Assembly: GCA_033816765.1 (NCBI GenBank)
Contig: CM066291.1
Location: 434,001 to 498,000 of the forward strand
Direction of reading: 5' to 3'
Source: Nothopassalora personata
Lineage: Eukaryota; Ascomycota; Dothideomycetes; Mycosphaerellales; Mycosphaerellaceae
Length of the DNA stretch: 64,000 nt
How positions within the stretch are numbered: the first letter of the stretch is position 1; every line of letters starts with the position of its first letter. This document shows positions 22,633 to 30,900 of this stretch, piece by piece. The notes below the pieces were generated by a model that had not been told where the DNA came from, did not search any database, and was given only the letters and a program-made list of their open reading frames with translations. Made by a program: the position numbers and the translations under genes.

Positions 22633-25600
22633 CCGCTTTTTGGTCTTGTAGTATTCCTGGATCTTTTGCTGACAGTTTCGTAGGTTTTGTTTTGGTTCCC
22701 AGGTATTTTCTGATTCGTCGTATCCTTTCCATTTGACAAGGTATCGCTGACCTTTCTTATCTAGGATTCTTTCGACTTCAAATTCGTTTTCTGCTTCCGG
22801 TTTAAAATGGAAGCTCTCCTGGCAGGGTGTTTCGGCGTCTGCGGGTTCCAACTTGGAGATATGGAAGACTGGGTGGATTTTGGCGTCTGGTGGTAGTCGT
22901 AGTCGATAGTTGACTAGTCCTACGACTTTGTCGATTAAAAATGGTCCGACCTTGACGTGATCCAGTTTCTTGGTCTGTCTTCTTGTTCTCAAGTTTTTTG
23001 TAAGGAGATAGACCTTATCCCCCTCTTTTAGCAGAGGTGCCATTTTTCTCGTGTCCTGCCGTTGTTGAGACAGTTTTCGTTGTGCATCTTCGATCGCCTT
23101 GCGTGTTTCTTTGTGCACTTCCTTAAGAGTGTCCGTCGTCACGATTGCTCTTTCGGCTTGTGGGTGGGATCCAGGTGTTCCAAATAGGTTAGGATCTTTA
23201 CCAAAGTTCGCATAAAATGGCGTCGTTGAAGTTGTCTCCGATTTGTGGTTGTTCAGTGCAATCTGCGCCATTGGCAGTAATGAAACCCAGTTGTCTTGTG
23301 CGTAGTTGATGTAGTGTCGTAGGTATTGTTCTAGCGTTTGATTCATCCTTTCGGTTTGTCCGTCTGTCTCCGGATGATATGCTGTCGACAGCTTGTGTTT
23401 GATTCCGATCGTTCCCATAAGCGTCTTCCAATAGTTCGATGTAAATAGCTTGTCTCTGTCCGTTATAAATGCTTGAGGGAATCCATGGTATCGGATAAGT
23501 CTGTCTAGTACGAGGTATCCGAGCTGCTCTGCATTGTACGTTTCCGATGCAGGAATGAAGTGTGCGTATTTCGTAAGTCTATCAACCATGACTAGTATCA
23601 TGTCGTATGGTTGTTTCGTAACTTGATCTCTTGACGGTGGGAGTTTCGTGATAAAGTCCATTGTGACTTCGTCCCATGGTTTCGTTGGTGGTGTTCTGAA
23701 CTGTAGGTGACCGTATTTTGCGTGTCTCGCAGCCTTGTTTCGTTGGCAGTGTACGCATTGTTTAATATAGCGTGACACCTTAAGTCTCATCTGTGGAAAT
23801 GAGAAACTGCGCTGTATTAGGTCCATTGTTTTTGAAGTTCCGGGGTGTCCGTAATTTGGTCCGTCGTGATGTTGTCGTATGCATTCTTCTTCTCGATCCT
23901 TAGGTACTTGGTATTTTCCTTGCGATATAGGGAATTGTTCGTCCCTGTCGCCTAATATCCGTACGATGTTGTTAAATTCTCTTGTGTTGGCACTAAGACT
24001 TCCGTCGGGGTTTGTCTTTAGTATTTTATGTTGCACTGGTTCTTTTCCTTCCATGTAGTCGCTTCTTCGGCTCAACGCGTCGGCGCGGCCATTCTCTCGT
24101 CCTGGAGTATATTTGATTTCGAACTTATACTGTCCTAGCAGCTCCGACCAGCGGGCTTGCCTTCGGGTAAGTTCTTTCGTCGTCGTGAAGTACGTAAGAT
24201 TCTTGTGGTCAGAAAGAATCGTTAACTTCGGTGGGCCCTCGACATATACTCTCCAATGTTGCATAGCAGCAACAATGGCTAGAAGCTCTTTATCATGGAT
24301 GTCGTAGTTCTGTTCCGCTGTGGTCATTTTCCGGGAGTAATAGGCTACTGGGTGTCTCTGCCCATCGTGTGTCTGTGTTAGACATGCGCCTATTGCCATA
24401 TCAGACGCGTCGGTCTCGATGTGGACTTCCTTGCTACCATCGAATAGTCGAAGCGTGGGGGCTGAAGCGCATTGTTCCTTAAGTTTCTTGAATGCTTCAG
24501 TCTGTTCTTTTCCCCATTTCCAGGTGACGTCCTTTCTTGTAAGCATCGTCATTGGTGCTGCTATCTTTGAATAGTCCTTAATAAATTTCCGGTTGTAGTT
24601 CGCTAGTCCAAGGAATGATTGTACGTCCTTGACTGTTTTCGGTTCTGGCCACTCTCTAATTGACTGTGTCTTCGCAGGGTCGATCGTTATCCCTGTAGTG
24701 CTAATAATGAAGCCCAAGAATTTGACTTCTTTCTTATGGAATTCGCATTTCTCGGGTGCCGTCTTGAATCCTGATTGTGTAAGTCGTTCGAAGACGTCCT
24801 GGACTTGTTTTATGTGTTCCTGTAGGGATCCTTTTGTGTAGACCAGTATGTCGTCCATGTAGGCGATAACGCATACGTCGAGTAGGTCTCTAAGTGTTTC
24901 GTTAACAAGGTCCTGGCAGGATGCGGGTGCGTTGGTCAATCCCATTGGCATAACCAAGAATTCGTAAAGTCCGTATCTTGTTCTGAAAGCGGTTTTCCAT
25001 TCTTCTCCTTCTGCCATCCGTATAGCGTAGAAGGCATCTCGTAGGTCAATCTTCGTGTACCAGTCTGATCCGGTTAATCTGTCTTGTGCTTCTTCGATGT
25101 TGGGTAGCGGGTATCGGTTATGGAGTTCCTGCACTCGAGGTGGATCTTCTTATCCATCCTTTGGCTAGCTTCTCCTTCAGCCATTCTCGTAGGGTCTGTA
25201 GCTCTTTCTCAGACATTTGATATAGGGGTCCCCATGGAGGCTCTTTCCCTGGCTGAATGTTAATCTTATGATCCCATGGGCGGTGCTTAGGTAAGGCGGT
25301 TTTGCCTCTCTCCTCTTCAAAGAGTCGCGACCACTTGCGATATTCCTTGGGAATACTCAACTCTGAGATGTTAGTATTCTTCGATGGTGCGTTACTTCCA
25401 TCACTTCCAGTGACTTCGTGACCCGGCGGCCCCACGCCAGTGTCTGTCCCGGTCGAAGGTGGTTCTTTTGTCCTTCTAGTCGGCGCAAGCTGTATCTCGT
25501 TTAGCTGTTTCCTTGCCTCATCTGCCAGTGAACGCTGCCACTGCGCAGGCTGAATGTCGACAACGCAATCGCATTCCCTAAATGTGAGTACTCCTCTTCT

Positions 25601-25969
25601 CCAGTCGATTACTGGATTGTGCTTTCTCAACCAAGGCATACCTAATACTATGTCATGACTGGCCATATCAGTGACATCCAAGGTAATATTCTCGTGGTGC
25701 TGTTGGATAGCCAGTGGCAATGGTATCGTCTCCCATTCCACGCTAGGTAACGATGATCCGTTTACCGCGATCAACTCGTAACCCCATTTCTTCTTCAGGG
25801 TAGCTAACCCGTTTCTTCTTGTGAAAGACTCGGAGGTAAAATTCCCCGCTGCTCCTGAGTCGATCATGACACTGGTTTTGTGTCCGTTGACGATTGCTTG
25901 TGTCTGGAAAACTGTGTTTGATGTCGATGCGTGAGCCTGAGTGTTGCATAACTCCCTCCGGTCGCTCAT
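22621..25969 (-). pseudogene. pol: Z1 pol, disabled by a 77-bp deletion in reverse transcriptase
   Basis: The Pol polyprotein starts at ATG 25969, overlapping the gag stop. It carries the protease box D-S-G-A-A-G, RT with Y-M-D-D, RNase H, an HHCC/DDE integrase and a C-terminal chromodomain. Compared with Z2 and Z3, 77 bases are missing at the junction 25119/25120. This removes RT residues about 284-309, including the LRLVQDYRKLN motif, and shifts the frame. The gene is thus split into an N-terminal frame (25118-25969, 283 codons) and the rest (22621 to about 25119). The remainder of the sequence is intact, so the protein could not work but the RNA could be mobilised by a helper. Confidence 0.93.
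25966..25969 (-). promoter_or_regulatory. ATGA overlap of gag stop and pol start
   Basis: On the element strand the bases read GGAATGAGC: TGA ends gag and ATG, one base earlier, opens pol. Z2 has the same arrangement at 40247-40250. In Z3 a CAG-to-TAG change ends gag five bases earlier, leaving 2 nt before the pol ATG. This fits stop-restart translation; a -1 frameshift is the alternative. Confidence 0.6.
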
Positions 25970-27990
25970 TCCTGGGGAGCTGATCCTTTTCCCGAATGGT
26001 ATGCGGTTCGCTGTGCTTCGTGCCTAGAGGCTTCGGCTAGAACCTGTAGCCCGTTGCCCTGTGTCCACACTTGTAATCTATTGCGTTCCTGGATCTTCTG
26101 CGTTTCTGAGTAGAGAGCCCGTACATGCTGTACTGCTGTTCGTAATTCATTCGATATGAATGTCCCTGACGGTGTAAGATATCCGGTTCCTGTTATTCGG
26201 CTTCCTATCGGTGGTCGTTCTGTAATGGCGGTTGCTAGGTTCTCGGTTGTTTCCATGAGTGGGTATCCCCAGGCCATGCCTCGTAGGGTGTTAAGTGTCT
26301 TGTCAAACTCAATGGAATGTAGCCTTCTTCGTCCGCCTATTTTAGGTAGGAATTCCTCGTGCCTTCTCTGTAGGTAGATAATCATGTCGTACAGTTTCTT
26401 AGGTGCATCTACCGTGAAGGTAAGTTGTTCGTTGTCGTCGTTAGTGTCGCTCTCTTCTCCTTCGGAGGAATCTTCTTCGCTTGATTCTTCCGGATCCTGT
26501 TCTTCCTCGATGGTATCTAGCCCGGTGGTTTCTTGACTTTCTTCCTGTGGTTCTGGTGACCATGATCCGTTCCATCCTGGGTCCTGATTTTCTTTGTCGC
26601 TTCCATCTTTGTTGAAGTAGGATTCATCGATGTCCACTTCTCTGAGCGTGGCGTCTTGCCTATGCGTCGCTCCCAGGGTTCCTCGTGGTTGCCGAGGCCA
26701 ATACCCTGCGCCTGACTTCGCGGCGTAGTGGATTTGACACGAGTCTTGGTAACAGAATCGCCAATGAAGGCTTCCATGACCATTTCGAGACTCGGATTCG
26801 GTCTCGTAGTCGACTCTTCGTGTCATCATGTTGAACTGTCGTGGTTGGTTCTTCGCATCAAATGGAATGACCACCATTTGCTGCCCATGGTATCCTCCTC
26901 GTCCTTCTGAGGGGTCCAGGAGAGGCGTCGTGTTTCTGTTGCTAGCTCTCTCCTCCACTCTCCGAGTATAGTCGGTATCTCCTCGAGATCCAACGCTGCT
27001 CTCAGATTTACTAGTTCGGGGTTGCATCATATTGAATTGCTCGCGGCGCACCATATTTTTACCGCGGCAATCTCGCGCCATGTGGCCTTCCTTGCCACAG
27101 GCATAACATGTGAGTTTTCCTTTTCCTTTAAAGGGCTTTCCGTGGCCCCTACTCTTATCGATCTTCCGTCCTCGTTGGGTAACGTCCAGTTCCATTGGCT
27201 GTGGTCCATAGTAGGGTTGGCTTTGTCGTGAGAATTCTCCCTTCGCAACGTATCCTCCTAAGGGTCTGCGGTCCGGAGCATATCCTGCTATTCCTCCTAC
27301 TTTGGAGTCGTATTTCTTCTCCTGGTGTCGTTCCCAGAGCTGGTCATCGATGTTGATCGACGCCTTCATTAGCTCTTCGAGGTTGGTGATCCGTCCCCCG
27401 TGTCTCATTAACTCGTCCTTGACGGAGTCTTTGAGTCCACGTCGGAACATAGTCATCAACGCCGTCTGGTCCCATCTGGTGATTTGTCCGTACTCTTCGA
27501 ATTTGGCGGCATACTCTGAAGCAGACGTCTTCTGTTTCAGGTGTTGAATGATTCGTATGGCCTGTTGGACTTCGTTCGAGGTTCCAAAGATTGATTTCAT
27601 CTTCTCTTTGAAAAGGGTGTAGCTCCTGAACATTCCAGTGGGGTCTAATCGTCCCATACCTTCAAGGTATTCCTTAAGGTAAGGTTTGATCCAGTTCTGC
27701 GCACTTCCGCGAAGGTACGTGATGGCGAAGATAGTCCTCTTATTAGCATCGACTGGGTTGAACATGAGATACATATCCATCTGATTGATCCAGTCGTCGA
27801 ACTTGGCTCTGTCTCCATGGAAGAGGTCTGGCTTGGCGGCCTTAACGTCGTTCTTCCTTGGAGTAGACTCGTCATCGTCATCAGACTCATCGTCCTTCGT
27901 GGTGGTAGTCTGTTGTGGTGGCGCACGGCGGATGCTTCCTGCTTCGCTGGGGGCGGGTGTTCCCCTACCAGCTGCTTGAGTAGCGCTCAT
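25966..27990 (-). CDS. gag: Z1 Gag, intact, 674 aa
   Basis: This is the capsid/nucleocapsid protein of the Z family and the only full-length gag in the window. ATG 27990 (MSATQAAG) is chosen because it lies 18 bases inside the LTR edge; the frame is open further out into the LTR, but without an ATG. Residues about 55-230 are the retrotransposon gag/capsid domain (DLFHGDRAKFDDWINQMDMY onward). The zinc knuckle is C295-X2-C298-X4-H303-X4-C308. An unusual tail of about 365 residues follows: a second Cys/His cluster (H405, H409, C413, C418, H421), an acidic linker (about 470-520) and a folded-looking domain (about 522-640). It overlaps pol by ATGA. Confidence 0.95.
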   Translation of the reverse strand: MSATQAAGRGTPAPSEAGSIRRAPPQQTTTTKDDESDDDDESTPRKNDVKAAKPDLFHGDRAKFDDWINQMDMYLMFNPVDANKRTIFAITYLRGSAQNWIKPYLKEYLEGMGRLDPTGMFRSYTLFKEKMKSIFGTSNEVQQAIRIIQHLKQKTSASEYAAKFEEYGQITRWDQTALMTMFRRGLKDSVKDELMRHGGRITNLEELMKASINIDDQLWERHQEKKYDSKVGGIAGYAPDRRPLGGYVAKGEFSRQSQPYYGPQPMELDVTQRGRKIDKSRGHGKPFKGKGKLTCYACGKEGHMARDCRGKNMVRREQFNMMQPRTSKSESSVGSRGDTDYTRRVEERASNRNTTPLLDPSEGRGGYHGQQMVVIPFDAKNQPRQFNMMTRRVDYETESESRNGHGSLHWRFCYQDSCQIHYAAKSGAGYWPRQPRGTLGATHRQDATLREVDIDESYFNKDGSDKENQDPGWNGSWSPEPQEESQETTGLDTIEEEQDPEESSEEDSSEGEESDTNDDNEQLTFTVDAPKKLYDMIIYLQRRHEEFLPKIGGRRRLHSIEFDKTLNTLRGMAWGYPLMETTENLATAITERPPIGSRITGTGYLTPSGTFISNELRTAVQHVRALYSETQKIQERNRLQVWTQGNGLQVLAEASRHEAQRTAYHSGKGSAPQE

Positions 27991-27997
27991 CCTGAGG

Positions 27998-28163
27998 GCG
28001 TTCAAAGTGTTATCGTCTCGTTCCAGGGCTAGTCTCAAAGAGAGATAAGTCAAGTCACGTGGCGGTATTATTCTTTGGAGAGGCTGAAGCAAGCTGAGCG
28101 AAGATGAATGATAGGAATAAGAGTTGTATTCCAATCAGTGAGATAGTAACATGAGTTGAACGC
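27998..28163 (-). promoter_or_regulatory. Z1 candidate self-priming pair and TATA-like core
   Basis: There is no TGG-type tRNA primer-binding site after the 5' LTR. Instead the internal domain begins CTTTGAACGC, and TTGAACGC (27998-28005 on the + strand reads gcgttcaa) is the exact complement of GCGTTCAA inside the LTR (28156-28163). A TATA-like TGTATTTAG (28192-28200) ends about 30 bp upstream of that sequence, placing the transcript start close to it. This is the arrangement known for Tf1-type self-priming. Pairing is 8 nt, shorter than the 11 nt of Tf1. Confidence 0.55.
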
Positions 28164-28346
28164 ATTAGAACCATAAGGGTTTCTAGCGTTCCTAAATACA
28201 AAGGAGATTCGTAGATCTCGGTGATCAGTCTGATCAGTCTGAGCATGAGCAGTCTGATCGCTCCAAGTCTGAGCGCTCAGGCAGGATGAGTCACGTGTTC
28301 GTCTTGTCATTATGATTCCAGGGTCCATGGGAATCATTCCGTAACA
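28008..28346 (-). repeat. Element Z1: 5' LTR
   Basis: 339 bp, the 19-bp-shorter partner of 21507-21864. U3 holds one TGAGTCACGTG (28287-28297), in which an AP-1/Gcn4-type TGAGTCA overlaps an E-box CACGTG, plus short repeats built on CAGTCTGA/TGATCAGT. Confidence 0.95.
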
Positions 28347-28351
28347 CCTAC

Positions 28352-28686
28352 GAAGGTAGTATAAGGCGCTAAAACAAGGGTATAGGTTATGCATTTAGAC
28401 CTTAACCCTCCGGTAGCTAGATATAAGGACCTCTACCCCGATAGTAAACTTAGCTATAACTAGTATAGAAGACATAACCTATAGTGTCTTCTATCGGACT
28501 AAAAGGCTCGCTTACTTAGTCGAGTAAACACCCCCGATAGTAATAATATTAGAGAGGGAGGTAAGGAGAGAGAAGAGTAGAGAGAAGAGTATTTATTTTA
28601 ACAATAAACTTTTATAGGCGCACTACGGCGCTACGTAGATAGAATATAGGCGCGTAGTAGGCGGCTAACATACGCGGAGCGCGCGA
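28352..28686. other. Element Y: 3' untranslated stretch after Z1
   Basis: RIP-mutated Y sequence continuing from 21506 after the Z1 insertion. It separates the end of pol from the antisense frame below. No gene or structure was recognised. Confidence 0.5.
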
Positions 28687-29700
28687 TTACTCGTTATCCT
28701 CCTCCTTATTATCCTCCTTATTATACTCGCCCCGTAGGGCTAGTAGTAAGAAGGCCCTATCGGCCGCGGTAGTGTCGATGTTCCTAGCCTATAGGAACTA
28801 TAACTACGGTTAGTATAGGACACGTATACGACACGTAGGTTACTTATAGCACGGCCGAGCTCGAAGAGCCTATTAAGGGCCCTATTCTACTCTTACTATA
28901 GAACTACGGACGTAGTAGCGGCGGCGGAGGAGGGGGTAGTAGCAGTAAGGGCGCCGGCGAAGCGTACGCGAGTGTCGCCTATACGCTTATTCTTATAGGT
29001 AGAGAACTGCCTCTTAGCCTAGGAGGAGGTTAGCCGATTTATATAGGAAGCGATAGTACGCCGCACACGGCGAGCGTAGGGAGCGCTAGCGACGCGCAGC
29101 ACTTACCTCTATAATCTACTCGCCTAGGTAGGTATAGAGCTCGTACTACTAGTCTAGGGTATCCTACTCTTATTTAGTAATAGGGTTACTAAGCCCCTAG
29201 ATAAGCTTATCGCGCTAGGCGCGAGCGGCGCGTAGGCGAGCTACTAGCTACGCGATAGCGACGCTAGTATTACTAACGTAGGGGTGCCTAATGTCTCTAT
29301 AGCGCCTACACTTCTTAAGTAACTCGCCGGTAGTAACACTATTATACGTATCCTACTCGTCTACTATACTATTAGTAAGCGTATCGTAAGCGAAGAGCGT
29401 AGCAAATACTTACTAGCTACGAAGTATAGTAGATACCGTATATATATCTTAATGTCGGTACTTAGGCGCCTAGCTAGTAAGAACTTAGGGGTCTACGGCC
29501 CTAGTACGCTAAACTTACGCTTCGCTAGCGTGTCTAGTGCGCTAAGCGCGCTAGACATCTACGCTCGTAGTACTAGTAATAGTGTTAGTAGTACTAATGG
29601 GCCCCCTATAAGGGCCTCCTAGCGGAGCTAGTCTTAGATAGCTTCCTCTAAAGCTATAGTAGTACTAGCGGGTCGCTAGTTAGTCGCTAGCGAGGAGCTA
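28687..29700 (-). pseudogene. Element Y: RIP-degraded antisense accessory frame
   Basis: Opposite to Y pol, between pol and the 3' LTR, the minus strand can be read for more than 200 codons in one frame if TAG/TAA are taken as mutated Gln. It is Gln/Arg/Ala-rich and helical in character (AIAQLVARLRAARAQRDKL), suggesting a coiled coil around 29150-29280. A second frame ends in acidic repeats (NKEEDNE) at stop 28687, so an indel or intron lies between about 28780 and 29050. No Zn2Cys6 cluster was seen and no family recognised. Its position and strand mirror the antisense gene of the Z family. Confidence 0.5.
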
Positions 29701-29848
29701 GTAGATCGCTAGTAGTGCGGGTATACTACGCTACGAGAACGTAGTGTAAGGAAAAAAGAAGGAAGAGGAGGGAGAGGGTACGCTTCTTAAACCCTCGAGT
29801 TAGTTAACCCGGTAACTATAACTTTATACCTACCTACACTACGATAAC

Positions 29849-30045
29849 TGTTAAGGGGATGTCGCAATGTATAGCACGCCCACGACCTGCCAGTCGTAGA
29901 TGAACTAATTCTTGCCTTTTGTTCAAGACGCATCGCGCGTCGCAAGGTGTACTCATGCGTGTCACGTGCGGCTTGGCAGCCGGTCGCGACCGCATGTCAC
30001 ATGCAAGGCCACATGTAGGGGTTAGCCACTGGGCTGCCCCTTACA
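29849..30045 (-). mobile_element. Solo LTR of the Y family, not RIP-mutated
   Basis: 197 bp from TGTTAAGG to CCTTACA with TSD ATAAC (29844-29848 and 30046-30050). It aligns along its length with the reverse complement of the Y LTR (30176-30373), but keeps many CpA and TpG where the Y LTR has TpA. It is an island of unmutated sequence within RIP-mutated Y. Confidence 0.88.
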
Positions 30046-30175
30046 ATAACGATACGTACGAGACCCGTAGGCGCGTCGTATAGTAACGGAATCTACGAGA
30101 AGTAGATAGATTACTTATATAGAAACCTCCTAAAGCCGCGAGCTAAGGGTAGCTCGGCCTAGAAGGGGAGGCAGT

Positions 30176-30373
30176 TATAAGGGTAGCCTATAGCTAACCC
30201 TTATATGTAATGCGGCTATGCCCGGCTTAGTATACCGCACGTGACGCGTATACGTATACTAGGAGACGCGTATAGCGTCTATAGAAGAAAGTAAGCTTTA
30301 GTTTATCTACGATTAGAAGATCGTAGGCGCGCTATATATTACGACATCCCCTTATAGCCTTACGGTCCTTACA
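30176..30373 (+). repeat. Element Y: 3' LTR with purine tract
   Basis: 198 bp, same length as the 5' LTR. It is preceded by a purine-rich AGAAGGGGAGGCAG (30161-30174), the plus-strand primer site. The TSD CCTTT follows at 30374-30378. Confidence 0.92.
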
Positions 30374-30378
30374 CCTTT

Positions 30379-30900
30379 CTATAGCCGAAATTTCACAGTT
30401 TAGTAGGATCGAGGCTAAGAACTAATTAGTTAGTAATGGCGTACGGAGTTTACTTCTGCTAGGTATGTGTTACATATGCCCTTTAGTTTATTAAGCCGAT
30501 TCGGTTATCTAGACTTCACTTTATAAGGTGTTCTTACCTTAGTTAGACCTTAGTTAGTAGAGTTATATTTACCGGTCCCGGGACCGGTAAATCGGATTAC
30601 GTAATAGCGTAGTATGCCCCTACCAAATGCTTACCTAGGTAGTTACTAGCACTGGTTTTCGGTTACATGTAGGGTTATCGGACCTTTAGTATAACCTTAA
30701 TAGTACTGCTCTTACTACTTATAAGACCGGTCTCGGCGCTACTGCCTTATAACGGTTATAGGGACATACGTTAAGAGGTATACTTAAGCGTAGCTCTCTA
30801 CCTACTACTTCCCCTCTTTTCTTCAAACACTAGTACATCCTTACCGACAACTAACTACTAATACATCTATCTACTACTACTACACACATTAGACGGTTCT
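30379..30900 (+). other. Element X1: pol tail, palindrome and pyrimidine-rich region before orfX
   Basis: X1 resumes after Y. The last piece of pol runs into a second copy of the 26-bp palindrome (30567-30592). From about 30805 to 30890 the + strand is rich in CT and in TAC/CAC repeats (CTTCCCCTCTTTTC), as fungal promoters and 5' leaders often are. This could be a separate promoter for orfX, which is an inference. Confidence 0.5.
30567..30592. repeat. 26-bp perfect palindrome, second copy
   Basis: Identical to 12804-12829. It lies between pol and orfX in X1. Confidence 0.9.

Larger units (their letters stand above)
21507..28346 (-). mobile_element. Element Z1: young chromovirus, 6,840 bp
   Basis: This is a nearly unmutated Ty3/gypsy element on the minus strand. 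TSD CCTAC is at 21502-21506 and 28347-28351, inside Y. The order on the element strand is 5' LTR, gag, pol, hairpin, tRNA-like gene and Zn2Cys6-like gene (both antisense), purine tract, 3' LTR. CpA and TpG are normal, in sharp contrast to both flanks. It is not autonomous because 77 bp are missing from RT. Confidence 0.97.
16446..30373 (+). mobile_element. Element Y: RIP-mutated Ty3/gypsy element, interrupted by Z1
   Basis: Two 198-bp LTRs (16446-16643 and 30176-30373) bound gag, pol and an antisense accessory frame. The TSD CCTTT is at 16441-16445 and 30374-30378, inside X1. Without Z1 the element is about 7.1 kb. The internal domain is heavily RIP-mutated. Confidence 0.92.

Noticed and set aside
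27991..28134. Gag frame of Z1 is open for 48 more codons into the 5' LTR
   Set aside because: The upstream frame begins at TTG, not ATG, and Z2 and Z3 differ by one base in the LTR, which breaks the frame. The ATG 18 bases inside the LTR edge is conserved in all three.
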